Below, in pieces: positions 7,717 through 16,232 of a stretch of DNA of 64,000 nucleotides. The stretch is taken from contig NC_020453.1 in assembly GCF_000344805.1 (NCBI RefSeq), positions 2,728,001-2,792,000 on the forward strand, written 5' to 3'. Position numbers and translations under genes: made by a program. Numbering within the stretch: the stretch's first letter is position 1; the number at the start of each line of letters is the position of its first letter. The DNA is from Bradyrhizobium oligotrophicum S58 (lineage in GTDB: Bacteria > Pseudomonadota > Alphaproteobacteria > Rhizobiales > Xanthobacteraceae). The notes beneath the pieces were generated by a model. It was not told where the DNA came from. It did not search any database and saw only the letters and a list, made by a program, of their open reading frames with translations.

Positions 7717-10700
7717 TCACCACGCGTAACGCACGGTCCCCTTGCCGCTGTAAGATCGCGTCACGTTCGAGACTTCGCTCTCGAACGTCGCCATGGCGCT
7801 CCAGCCGTTCAGCCAGCTCATCTCAATCGATGTCGTCGTCAGCGCCGAATCGCGGGCCTGCGCTGCGCCGTTCACGACGAAGCTCGCGCCCGGCAGCGTC
7901 TGGAACGTGGCCGCCACCGATCGCTCGGGATTGAAATCGTGCGCCCAGGCGAGGCGGCCGCGCAGTGTGAGAGCGCCGTCTGCCAGGGCGTAGGACTTGT
8001 CGTTGCGCAGACCAAGCTCAGTGCGCGTCGCGGTGACGGTCTTGCCGGCGTAGCTCAACGCGAAGGTGGAGGCGCCCGCTGCGGCCTGCTCGACGTAAGC
8101 GGGCAGGCGCAGGCTGGTGACTTGCGCGGCCGCATACGGCGTGATGCCGATTCCGCCGAGTGGCGCGACGACACGCGTACCGCCCTCGATTCGGCCGGTC
8201 CAGGCATTGGCCTGATAGCTCGCGCGCAGCCGGTCAGTGCCCGAGATAGTCACGGTGCGGTCCGTGGTGACGTCCTGCCAGCCATAGGCCAGCGCCGCTC
8301 TCAGATAGCTCGGGCCGACGTGGTGGTGCAGATAGGCGCCGGCCTGGAATAGGTCGGACCGGCCGGAGCCGAGGCCGTTGACGCTGAAGCTGGTGCCGCC
8401 TCCGGCGAGCGCAAAGCCCGCGATGGTTTGCGGCGCGATCCGATAGTCGGCGCCGACGGCGGTGCCGGCGATGCGGCTGGTGGTGTCGTTGGAGCCAGCG
8501 CTCGCATTGCCGCTGGTCGATTGCGATCCGCCGAAGCCGGACGCCCAGACATTCCAGCGCTGCGCGAAATCCGCCGGCCTGTCGTCGGACAGCATCGCGA
8601 AAGCATCGGTGCGCTTGCGGTTCGTCTCGGCATAGCCGTTCGCGCTGCCGCCACTGCCTTGGCGTTGTGCGAAGGGATCGGTGAGCAGGCCGGCGAACTG
8701 GCTCATAGCGTCGAAGGTGGTCTGCTGGACTCCCGTGGCGCTCTCGCCGGAGGCCTGCGTCAGGCCGGCCTGGTTCAACCGGCCGAACACGAGCGGAATG
8801 TCGCCGGTGCGATCGAAGAAGGCCGACAGCGTATTGCCGACGGCCTTCTGATTGCCGTTGAGTCCGCCGGGCAGGGCAAAGGCGAGGATCAAATCGAGAT
8901 AGACGTTGGTGGCGTCGTAGCTCAGGCTGGTCTTGAAGCCGGAGGGAAGGTTGGTCTTCACCACCGCGCCGAAATTGCCGGATACGCCCCCGGCTGCGGT
9001 CAGGATCGTGTAGCGCTTGTCGACATAGCCGCCGGTGCCGAACACGGCATTCACGGTGGCGCCGCCGAGTGTGGCCGAGCCGGTGACGCTCGCGAACGAG
9101 GCTGTCGTCGGATCGAGCTGCACCAGATAGTACGCGCCTGACTGGAAGGCGAGATTGCCGACGATGGTCATCGAGGAGCCGGCGGTGCCGTTGCCCGGCG
9201 CCAGCGTGCCGCCGGCATTGATGCTCACCGTCATCGGCGGATCGACAAGGCCTGCGCCCATCAGCGTGCCGCCGGCGTTCACCAAGACTCCGGAGGTGTT
9301 GGTGATCGCACCTTCGATGTCGAGCACGCCGCCATTGATGATCGTCGCGCCAGCGTAGCTGCTGGTGCCGGTGAGCGTCATCCGGCCGGTGCCGGTCTTG
9401 GTGAAGCCGCCGCTGCCGGAGATCGTGCCGGCGAAGGTCGTGCTGCCGTTGTTGCCGCCCGCCGTCAGCGTTCCAGCGCCGAGCAGCACGCTGCCGCTGC
9501 CGGCGAGGGAGCCGATGGTCTGGTCGAAGCCGTTGAGGTCGAGCGTGGCGCCGCTCGCGATCATGAACGCGCTGGCTGAGGCGAGCACGTTCGATGCTCC
9601 GGCTTGCAGGGTGCCGGCGTTGATCATGGTCGCGCCAGAATAGGTGGTGCTGCCGGCAAGATTCATTGTGCCGATGCCGACCTTGGTGAAGCCGCCGCTG
9701 CCGGAGATCGTGCCGGAGAATGTCGTGCCGGTGTTGTCGCCGCCTGTCGTCAGCGTGGCCGCGCCGAGCAGGACGGCGCCGTCGCCGGTGAGCGAACCGA
9801 TGGTCTGGTTGAAGCCGTTGAGATCGAGAGTGCCGGCATTGACCTGGACCGAGCTCAGGGGCGCGAACGCGCCGGCGGCGCCGGCCCGCAGTGTGCCGCC
9901 CTCGAGGGTGGTCGGCCCGGTATAGGTGTTCGTGCCGCTGAGGGTGAGGTCTGCGCTTATGATCAAGGTGCCGCTGCCCGAGATCGTGCCCGAGAAGATG
10001 GTGCTTCTGCCATTGTGGCCGGTCTCGAGCGATCCCGTTCCGAGCAGCACGTTGCCGCTGCCTGCGAGCGAGCCGATCATGCTGCTGAAGCCATTGAGAT
10101 CGAGCGTGGCGCCGCTCGCGACCATGTAGGCGCTGGCGAATGACAACACGCCTGGCGCGCCCGCCCGCAAGGTGCCGGCATTGATGAAGGTGTCGCCGGA
10201 GTAGGAGACGTTGGAGGTGTTGGTCAGAGTGAGGGTGCCGGCGCCGAGCTTGGTGAAGCTGCCGGTGCCGCTGATGGCGCCGCCGAGCGTGGCGTTGTTG
10301 CCATTGGTGTCGAAGCTGCCGCCGCCGGCATTGAGCGTCACGTCCCGGTTGGAGCTGAAGCCTGAGAGATAGCGCAGCGTGCCGCCACCGAATGTGAGGG
10401 CGCCGGAGCTGTCGCCCAGACTGGCATCCGACGAAACCGCCAGCGTGCCCTGGTTGATCGCCCAGGGCGTCACGGCAGTGGTGGTGCCGGTCAGGGTCCA
10501 GGTGCCGGCGCCGGTCTTCTCGAAAGCCGAGAAGCCCCGATATTGCGCGGACGCACCAACGCTGGACACGTCGAAGCTGCCGTTCGCCGCGCCGCCGAGC
10601 CGGAACGTGTCAGTGCCGGTGCCGACGACGTTGCCGTTGATGATCGAACTCGCCCAGATCTCCAGCACATTGCTGCCGCCGGTGAAGGTGATGGCGTTGG

Positions 10701-11712
10701 CGTCGACCACCCAGGCGCTGCCCAGGTTCAATCCCGCCGAGATCGCGCCGCTGTTGATGATGGTGAGATTGGCCCCGCGCACGCCGTCTCCGGCTGACCC
10801 GAAGACGCCATCAGGCGAACTGCCCCCGACCTGGCCGACGCCGCGGACGCCTGTCGCGCCTCCGGCGATCGTGCCGGAATTGATCAGCGTTCCGCCGGTC
10901 GCGAAGACGACGCCCGCGCCACCATTGCCGCCGTCGCCGCCGGCGTGGCTCTGGTTGCTGTTGAGAGCATTGCCGCCATCGCCGCCGTTGCCGCCGGTGA
11001 TCGAGCCGGAATTGGTGAGAATGCTCGGGCCGGTCAGATAGGCTCCGTAGCCACCGTCTCCGCCGCTGCCGCCATGCCCGTTGTTGTTGGCCGTCCCGCC
11101 GGCACCGCCGCTGCCACCGCCGATCGCGCCGGTGTTCGTGTAGTTGAGGCCGCTGCCATCGATGACGAGGCCGTAGCCGCCGGCGCCACCGCCGCCGCCT
11201 CCCCAGCTCAGGCTGGCGGAGCCGCCGCGGCCGCCATAGCCGCCGGTGATCGTCGTCGCGTTGCTGCCGTCGGTGGTCGCGACGGCGCCATGGGCGCCGC
11301 CACCACCACCGCCGCCGCTCGAGCTTCCGCCGCCGTCCTGGCCGCTATGCCCGCGTTCGCCAGGAGCCGCGCCGCCCTGGCCGCCGACGAATTGGCCGGA
11401 GTAGTCGCCCCCACCGTCACCGCCAACCGCGCCCGCGCCACCGCCGCCGCCGCCGCGCGTGATGTTGTTTCCCGCGCCACCGTTAGCTCCGGTGCCGGTG
11501 GCCGAGCTGGTGCCGCCGTTGCCGCTGATATTGCCGCCGGAGCCGCCATTCGTTGCCTGCGCAAATGAGTGGCTTGTCAATGCGAGCGTCAGCAGCGCCG
11601 TCGTGGCTGTCAGCCAGCCCAGTCGCGCGTGGCGGATCGGGTCGGCCGGACAATCGGTCCTCACTCTGTGTGGAATCAGCACGTCAGCCCTTTGCGCAAC
11701 TCGGGTGTCCAA
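7717..11712 (-). CDS. Autotransporter (type Va secretion) with repeat-rich passenger and C-terminal beta-barrel
   Basis: A 1331-residue outer-membrane autotransporter. A long, basic N-terminal region leads into a hydrophobic signal core ending TSHSFAQ. Residues about 55-300 are extremely Gly/Asn/Ser-rich; the middle carries four or five passenger-associated repeats of the form GTLTLTGTxxYxGxTxINxGTL; and the last 270 residues match an autotransporter barrel ending in the aromatic GTVRYAW. The displayed passenger may act in adhesion or aggregation, which is inference. The start is uncertain: the frame opens at a TTG at 11712, and a GTG ten codons in (11682) has an AAAGG upstream. It appears monocistronic. 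Confidence 0.88.
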   Translation of the reverse strand: MDTRVAQRADVLIPHRVRTDCPADPIRHARLGWLTATTALLTLALTSHSFAQATNGGSGGNISGNGGTSSATGTGANGGAGNNITRGGGGGGAGAVGGDGGGDYSGQFVGGQGGAAPGERGHSGQDGGGSSSGGGGGGGAHGAVATTDGSNATTITGGYGGRGGSASLSWGGGGGGAGGYGLVIDGSGLNYTNTGAIGGGSGGAGGTANNNGHGGSGGDGGYGAYLTGPSILTNSGSITGGNGGDGGNALNSNQSHAGGDGGNGGAGVVFATGGTLINSGTIAGGATGVRGVGQVGGSSPDGVFGSAGDGVRGANLTIINSGAISAGLNLGSAWVVDANAITFTGGSNVLEIWASSIINGNVVGTGTDTFRLGGAANGSFDVSSVGASAQYRGFSAFEKTGAGTWTLTGTTTAVTPWAINQGTLAVSSDASLGDSSGALTFGGGTLRYLSGFSSNRDVTLNAGGGSFDTNGNNATLGGAISGTGSFTKLGAGTLTLTNTSNVSYSGDTFINAGTLRAGAPGVLSFASAYMVASGATLDLNGFSSMIGSLAGSGNVLLGTGSLETGHNGRSTIFSGTISGSGTLIISADLTLSGTNTYTGPTTLEGGTLRAGAAGAFAPLSSVQVNAGTLDLNGFNQTIGSLTGDGAVLLGAATLTTGGDNTGTTFSGTISGSGGFTKVGIGTMNLAGSTTYSGATMINAGTLQAGASNVLASASAFMIASGATLDLNGFDQTIGSLAGSGSVLLGAGTLTAGGNNGSTTFAGTISGSGGFTKTGTGRMTLTGTSSYAGATIINGGVLDIEGAITNTSGVLVNAGGTLMGAGLVDPPMTVSINAGGTLAPGNGTAGSSMTIVGNLAFQSGAYYLVQLDPTTASFASVTGSATLGGATVNAVFGTGGYVDKRYTILTAAGGVSGNFGAVVKTNLPSGFKTSLSYDATNVYLDLILAFALPGGLNGNQKAVGNTLSAFFDRTGDIPLVFGRLNQAGLTQASGESATGVQQTTFDAMSQFAGLLTDPFAQRQGSGGSANGYAETNRKRTDAFAMLSDDRPADFAQRWNVWASGFGGSQSTSGNASAGSNDTTSRIAGTAVGADYRIAPQTIAGFALAGGGTSFSVNGLGSGRSDLFQAGAYLHHHVGPSYLRAALAYGWQDVTTDRTVTISGTDRLRASYQANAWTGRIEGGTRVVAPLGGIGITPYAAAQVTSLRLPAYVEQAAAGASTFALSYAGKTVTATRTELGLRNDKSYALADGALTLRGRLAWAHDFNPERSVAATFQTLPGASFVVNGAAQARDSALTTTSIEMSWLNGWSAMATFESEVSNVTRSYSGKGTVRYAW

Positions 11713-11949
11713 GCCGGCGCCGGTCGGAAGCGCGGGCTGTCACGAAGAGCACGTAAAAGTGCGGCGACGGGAATTGTGACTTTTTGGGTCGATTGGAACG
11801 ACGCGCCAATCGGCGGCTTACTGTGGCACCGTTACCACGCTGCCGGAGACGAGTTGCGAGCCGATCGGACCGTTGTTCGAAGAGCCGCGGCGCTTCTCCA
11901 GAGGTTGTGTCTTTGCGATGACAGCTTTTTAGGCAGAGCGGTGGTAGGC
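11713..11949. other. Non-coding region upstream of the autotransporter gene
   Basis: About 240 bp between the autotransporter start and the sRNA candidate. I see no credible open frame on either strand. It must hold the autotransporter promoter on the minus strand and the sRNA promoter on the plus strand, but no clear -35/-10 pair can be assigned. Confidence 0.5.
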
Positions 11950-12066
11950 TTCATTCATGGGCAGTTCTTGTGCTGCTCACGCGTGGTGCCTGATCTCTGG
12001 TCATCACGCCCTGATGTTTCCTCCCGAGACGATCACCTTGCCCGGCGCTTGCGTCGGGCTTTTTTT
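11950..12066 (+). ncRNA. Candidate trans-acting small RNA with CCTCCC loop and intrinsic terminator
   Basis: Four consecutive hairpins can be drawn by eye. GGGCAG/CTGCTC spans 11959-11978. GCGTGGTG/CATCACGC spans 11981-12009, eight pairs with one G-U. GTTTC/GAGAC at 12016-12030 presents the loop CTCCC, giving CCTCCC at 12020-12025. Last is a terminator stem at 12040-12059 followed by seven Ts. A single-stranded CCTCCC can pair with Shine-Dalgarno sequences, a known feature of several alphaproteobacterial sRNAs (for example the alpha-r14 group). The 5' end is approximate and no promoter was identified. No reading frame in it looks coding. Confidence 0.65.
12040..12066 (+). terminator. Rho-independent terminator of the sRNA candidate
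   Basis: GCCCGGCG and CGTCGGGC pair around the loop CTTG and are followed directly by seven Ts at 12060-12066. Nothing on the plus strand upstream encodes protein, which is the main reason to propose a non-coding transcript. Confidence 0.85.
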
Positions 12067-12216
12067 CGTTCGGCGCGGGCGGATCGGATGTGCGCCAGTT
12101 CGCGTCTTGATTCATCCTGTGGCCCGAAAAGCAAAAGCCTCCGTCCGGCTTGTCGGAACGAAGGCTTCGAGCAGAGGTGATACTAGAAGAACGCGTGAAC
12201 CGGCGGCAGCTCGGTC

Positions 12217-12378
12217 TCAGTTGGCCTTCTCCGCGACCGGCATGTGGTACCAGTCGGAGTCGTTGTCGAGCATCGCTTCATCGAACGGCAGAGCGCTGGT
12301 GTGGTCGAGTGCCGCCGCATTGACGTCGCGCACCATATCCATCGCCGTCAGAAACTCGTTCAATTCCGTCGCGCTCAT
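12217..12378 (-). CDS. Small hypothetical protein (53 residues)
   Basis: An acidic 53-residue frame running from ATG at 12376-12378 (MSATELNEFLTAMDM) to TGA at 12217-12219, ending DWYHMPVAEKAN. A strong GAGGAG lies about nine bases before the ATG, which together with sensible amino-acid composition supports real translation. It has no signal peptide or membrane segment. I do not recognise the family. It sits alone between the sRNA and the CoA-transferase gene, on the same strand as the latter. Confidence 0.65.
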   Translation of the reverse strand: MSATELNEFLTAMDMVRDVNAAALDHTSALPFDEAMLDNDSDWYHMPVAEKAN

Positions 12379-12546
12379 GGAAGCCTACTCCTCACACGCG
12401 CGGGCCTAAGGGGGTCCGCGATCAACCGATGGGAAGAGATTAACGCGGTCTTGCCTTGGCCTCAATCCGGCCAAGTCTGAAGTTCCAAAGTGGTGACATC
12501 TTGGCCACAGCGGCGGGATGCCGCAGCTTGGTCATATTGCACCTGC

Positions 12547-13737
12547 TCACACGACGCGATGCAGCCTGAGATCGGCGATCTCGCCGTCGGTGAAGCCGAA
12601 CTCGGACAGGATCTCCTCGGTCTGCTCACCGAACTCCGGTGGCCGCGCCGCCATCCGGCTCGGTGTGCGCGACAGAGTGAAGGGCTGGCTGACCAGCGTG
12701 ATGTCGCGGCCGTCTTCGCTTGGCACCGGCTGCGCCATGCCGAGATGTTTGACCTGCGGGTCTTCGAACATCTGATCGATGGCGTAGATCGGACCGCAAG
12801 GCACGCCCGCGGCATTCAGCTCAGTGACCCATTGCTCGCTCGTCTTGGCGAGCGTGCGCTTGTCGATCTCGGCGTTCAGCGCGTCGCGATTCTTCGAGCG
12901 CGCCGGCGCGGTCGCGTAGTCCGGATTGTCGATCCATTCCGGGGCGCCCAGCGTCTGGCACAGCCTCTCCCAGATGCGGCCGCCGGTCGCGGCGATGTTG
13001 ATGTAGCCGTCGGAGGTCTTGAACACACCGGTCGGGATGCTGGTCGGATGGTTGTTGCCGGCCTGTGGCGCGACGTCCTTCTCCATCAGCCAGCGTGCGG
13101 CCTGGAAGTCGAGCATGAAGATCTGCGCCTGCAACAGCGAGGTCTGCACCCACTGGCCCTCGCCGGAGACCTCGCGTTCGAGCAGCGCCGTGAGAATGCC
13201 CATCGCGCAGGAGAGGCCAGCGGAGAGGTCGGCGATCGGAATGCCCGCGCGCATCGGTCCTTCGCCGGGCGCGCCGGTGATCGACATCAGCCCGCCCATG
13301 CCTTGCGCGATCTGATCGAAGCCGGGCCGCTTGGCATAGGGGCCGTCCTGACCGAAGCCGGAGATGCTGCCATAGACGATGCGCGGATTGACCTTGCGCA
13401 CCGCCTCATAGTCGATGCCGAGCTTGGTCTTCACGTCCGGGCGATAGTTCTCGATCACCACGTCGGCCTGCTTGGCGAGCCGCATGAAGACCTCCACTCC
13501 CCGTGGATCCTTCAGGTTCAAGGTCATCGCGCGCTTGTTGCGATGCAGGTTCTGGAAATCGCCACCGCGGCGCGGCCCGCCCAGAGCCTCGCCGCCGTCC
13601 TCCATCATGGCATCGATCTTGACGACGTTGGCGCCCCAGTCGGCGAACTGTCGCGCACAGGTCGGGCCGGCGCGTACCCGCGTCAAATCGAGCACGGTGA
13701 AGCGGGACAGGGCTTTGGACGCGCGCGGAAATGCCAT
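12547..13737 (-). CDS. CaiB/BaiF family CoA-transferase (family III)
   Basis: A 396-residue enzyme that moves CoA between carboxylic acids, the family of formyl-CoA transferase. Landmarks are VLDLTRVRAGPT near residue 15, ENYRPDV near 96, and the catalytic aspartate in RPGFDQIAQ at about D141. The chosen start is ATG at 13737, which has GGAG nine bases upstream; an ATG 27 bases earlier has none. Substrates cannot be read. It lies downstream of an acyl-CoA ligase operon on the same strand but 150 bp away, so separate transcription is possible. Confidence 0.88.
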   Translation of the reverse strand: MAFPRASKALSRFTVLDLTRVRAGPTCARQFADWGANVVKIDAMMEDGGEALGGPRRGGDFQNLHRNKRAMTLNLKDPRGVEVFMRLAKQADVVIENYRPDVKTKLGIDYEAVRKVNPRIVYGSISGFGQDGPYAKRPGFDQIAQGMGGLMSITGAPGEGPMRAGIPIADLSAGLSCAMGILTALLEREVSGEGQWVQTSLLQAQIFMLDFQAARWLMEKDVAPQAGNNHPTSIPTGVFKTSDGYINIAATGGRIWERLCQTLGAPEWIDNPDYATAPARSKNRDALNAEIDKRTLAKTSEQWVTELNAAGVPCGPIYAIDQMFEDPQVKHLGMAQPVPSEDGRDITLVSQPFTLSRTPSRMAARPPEFGEQTEEILSEFGFTDGEIADLRLHRVV

Positions 13738-13884
13738 GCGGACGAACTCCGGAAGTCGTGACATGGCTGTATAGGAGACGCGGCGCGACGGGACAATTGC
13801 GTGCGGGCGGTGTGCGTCACGCAGCTCATGCCGCCAGTGCAGGGCTTCCTCTCACGAGGGCTCTCACGGGAACATTGCGCGGGC

Positions 13885-15105
13885 TCATCGCTCGTCGGCG
13901 ATCACCTTGCCGTCGTTGGGCAGTGTGCCCGGCGCGACCAGCTCGATCGTGCCGCCGAGCTTGGTGACGTTGCGCAGGCTGGCGGCGAGGGCCTCCTGCA
14001 GGCCGTCGGTCGCATCGACACATTCCGCCTTCAACGTCATCGCATCGGTCTCGCCGGCGCGGCTGACGACCAGGCGAAGACGGCCGAGCTCCGGATGGCG
14101 CTTGCCGATCTCTGCAACCTGCTCTGGGCGGACAAACATCCCCTTGACCTTGGTGGTCTGGTCGGCGCGCCCCATCCAGCCCTTGATGCGCATGTTGGTG
14201 CGGCCGCAGGCGCTGATGCCGGGCAGGGCGGCGGTGAGGTCGCCGAGCGCGAGCCGGATCCAGGCATGGTCAGGATCGAGTGATGTGACGACGATCTCGC
14301 CGACGTCGCCTGCCGCGACCGGATCGCCGGTGCCGGGGCGGACGATCTCGAAGATCAGGTCCTCGTTGACCACCATGCCCTCACGTGCGCCCGTCTCGTA
14401 GGCGATGATTCCGAGATCGGCGGTGCCGAATGCCTGGTAGGCGTCGATGCCGCGGGCCTTGATCTCGGCCTGCAGCGATGGCGGGAACGCCGCGCCCGAC
14501 ACCAGCGCGCGCTTGAGCGAGGAGACGTCGCGGCCGGCGCTGGCGGCGCCGTCGAGCAGGATCTTGAGGAAGTCGGGCGTGCCGCTGTAGCCGATCGGCC
14601 GGTAGGCCTCGATCAGCTCGAACTGCGCCTCGGTATTCCCAGGTCCCGCGGGGATCACCGCGCAGCCGAGCGCGCGCGCCGAGGCGTCGAAGATGAAGCC
14701 ACCCGGCGTCAGATGATAACTGAAGGTGTTGAGCACGACATCGCGGGGGCGGAAGCCCGACGCGAACAGCGCGCGGGCACCGCGCCACGGATCGTTGTGC
14801 GCGGCCTCCGGCTCGAAGATCGGGCCGGGCGAGGTGAACAGACGCGAGAACGCGCCCGGCGCCTGCGCGACGAAGCCGCCGAACGGCGGTGCCGCCTTGT
14901 GCAGGGCGGGGAGCTCGGATTTGCGCAGCACCGGCAGCTGCGCCAGCGCGGCACGGGTCGTGATGTCGGCGGGATTGATGCCCTGCAGCAGCGCGGCGTA
15001 GGCCGGCGCTGTCATCGCCGCGCGCAGCACATCCGGCAGGCGGCTGAACAGGTCCTGCTCGCGGAGGGCGGGATCGCGGGTCTCGAGGGCGTCGTAGTGG
15101 GTCAT
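13885..15105 (-). CDS. Phenylacetate-CoA ligase-like adenylate-forming enzyme (PaaK family)
   Basis: A 406-residue member of the ATP-dependent acyl-CoA synthetase (ANL) superfamily, PaaK branch, expected to activate an aromatic or other carboxylic acid as AMP and then CoA derivative. Visible segments are LFTSPGPIFEPEA near residue 90, the adenine-pocket region YQAFGTADLGIIAYE near 225, and a C-terminal region with KVKGMFVRPEQ near 315. The start ATG at 15105 is chosen because the 33 preceding in-frame codons lie within or next to the palindromic repeat at 15132-15218. It is the last gene of the Liv/ligase operon. Confidence 0.85.
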   Translation of the reverse strand: MTHYDALETRDPALREQDLFSRLPDVLRAAMTAPAYAALLQGINPADITTRAALAQLPVLRKSELPALHKAAPPFGGFVAQAPGAFSRLFTSPGPIFEPEAAHNDPWRGARALFASGFRPRDVVLNTFSYHLTPGGFIFDASARALGCAVIPAGPGNTEAQFELIEAYRPIGYSGTPDFLKILLDGAASAGRDVSSLKRALVSGAAFPPSLQAEIKARGIDAYQAFGTADLGIIAYETGAREGMVVNEDLIFEIVRPGTGDPVAAGDVGEIVVTSLDPDHAWIRLALGDLTAALPGISACGRTNMRIKGWMGRADQTTKVKGMFVRPEQVAEIGKRHPELGRLRLVVSRAGETDAMTLKAECVDATDGLQEALAASLRNVTKLGGTIELVAPGTLPNDGKVIADER

Positions 15106-15131
15106 CGTACCCAGTCCTTGAATCTTGCGGT

Positions 15132-15218
15132 CGTCATGCCCCGGGCTTGTCCCGGGCATCCACGTCGTTCGTCGTTGCGGCTCGTGCGTGGATGGCCGGG
15201 TCAAGCCCGGCCATGACG
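15132..15218. repeat. Intergenic palindromic element (CGTCATGCCCGGG family), copy 2
   Basis: Inverted ends CGTCATG and CATGACG with inner arms CCGGGCTTGTCCCGGGC and GGCCGGGTCAAGCCCGG. It lies between the LivF-type ATPase and the PaaK-like ligase of the same operon. Confidence 0.85.
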
Positions 15219-15232
15219 AGGAGACATATCGG

Positions 15233-16069
15233 CTACAGCCACCGCTTGCGGCGCTTGAAGCTCTTCAGGTTCTTGAAGCTCTTGCGCTGGTCGCCGGCGC
15301 CGCCGAGGTAGAACTCCTTGACGTCCTCATTGTCGCGCAAGCTGTCCGCGCTGCCGTCGAGCACCACCTTGCCCTGCTCCATGATGTAGCCGTGGCTCGC
15401 CACCGACAGCGCCGCGCGCGCGTTCTGCTCGACCAGCAGGATGGTGACGCCGAGATCGCGGTTGATCTCCTTGATGATCGCGAAGACTTCCTTCACGAGC
15501 AGCGGCGACAGGCCCATCGACGGCTCGTCCATCAGGATCATCTTCGGCCGCGCCATCAGCGCGCGCCCGATCGCCAGCATCTGCTGCTCGCCGCCGGAGA
15601 GATAGCCGGCGAGGCCCGTGCGCTCCTTCAGGCGCGGGAAATAGTTGAACACCATCTCGATGTCGCTGTTGACCTCGCGATCGCTCCGGGTGAACGCGCC
15701 GAGCTTGAGGTTTTCCAGCGACGTCATGTCGGATACGATGCGGCGGCCCTCCATGACCTGGAAGATGCCGCGGCGGACGATCTTCTCCGGATCGATGCCG
15801 TCGATGCGCGCGCCGTCAAACATGATCTCGCCGCGCGTGACTTCGCCATCCTCTGTCTTGAGCAGGCCCGAGATCGCTTTCAACGTCGTCGACTTGCCGG
15901 CGCCGTTGGCCCCGAGCAGCGCGACGATGGCGCCCTTGGGCACGTCGAGACTGAGCCCGCGCAGCACGAGAATGACGTCGTCATAGACGACCTCGATGTT
16001 GCGGACGGAGAGCAACGGGGCTGCGCTCGCGGTCGCATTTGCATTGGGCTTGTCGAGGGTCTCAACCAT
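15233..16069 (-). CDS. Branched-chain amino acid-type ABC transporter ATP-binding protein, LivF type
   Basis: A 278-residue cytoplasmic ATPase that powers the LivH/LivM permease. It has Walker A GANGAGKST near residue 54, signature LSGGEQQ near 159, and Walker B MILMDEPS near 179, in normal order. It carries an N-terminal extension of about 20 residues and an unusual basic tail (KSFKNLKSFKRRKRWL). It belongs to the minus-strand Liv/ligase operon. The transported compound is more likely an aromatic or fatty acid-type carboxylate than leucine, given the two ligases in the operon; that is inference. Confidence 0.93.
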   Translation of the reverse strand: MVETLDKPNANATASAAPLLSVRNIEVVYDDVILVLRGLSLDVPKGAIVALLGANGAGKSTTLKAISGLLKTEDGEVTRGEIMFDGARIDGIDPEKIVRRGIFQVMEGRRIVSDMTSLENLKLGAFTRSDREVNSDIEMVFNYFPRLKERTGLAGYLSGGEQQMLAIGRALMARPKMILMDEPSMGLSPLLVKEVFAIIKEINRDLGVTILLVEQNARAALSVASHGYIMEQGKVVLDGSADSLRDNEDVKEFYLGGAGDQRKSFKNLKSFKRRKRWL

Positions 16070-16085
16070 GTCCGTTCACCTCACT

Positions 16086-16186
16086 GTCGTCCCCCGCGAA
16101 GGCGGGGGACCCAGTATTCCAGAGACACCGATGCTCGATCGAGAGGCCGCGGCGTACTGGATCCCCCGCCTGCGCGGGGGATGACG
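16086..16186. repeat. Intergenic palindromic element (GTCCCCCGCG family)
   Basis: Long inverted arms: CCCCCGCGAAGGCGGGGGA near the left end, GATCCCCCGCCTGCGCGGGG near the right end, and an inner CCAGTA/TACTGG pair. It sits between the binding-protein and LivF-type genes of the same operon, where it could act as an mRNA-stability hairpin. Confidence 0.8.
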
Positions 16187-16232
16187 ATCGTGTGCAGCTG
16201 CCGCTGGTCTGGCTCAGCAGCAGCTCATCAGC

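Noticed and set aside
8428..9141. 237-codon plus-strand frame, and several smaller ones, across the autotransporter gene
   Set aside because: Antisense shadows of a Gly/Thr/Ser-repeat passenger; periodic codons create long open frames with Ala/Val/Pro-only composition.
11957..12409. 150-codon plus-strand frame overlapping the sRNA candidate and the small minus-strand gene
   Set aside because: It would read through a strong intrinsic terminator, has no ribosome binding site, and covers a better-supported antisense small gene.
12490..13761. 423-codon plus-strand frame antisense to the CoA-transferase
   Set aside because: The minus-strand frame contains CoA-transferase motifs; the plus frame does not resemble any protein and is rich in Arg, His, Ala and Gly.
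15106..15204. 33-codon N-terminal extension of the PaaK-like ligase
   Set aside because: Most of the codons come from a palindromic repeat that also occurs elsewhere, and the family N-terminus starts at the ATG at 15105.
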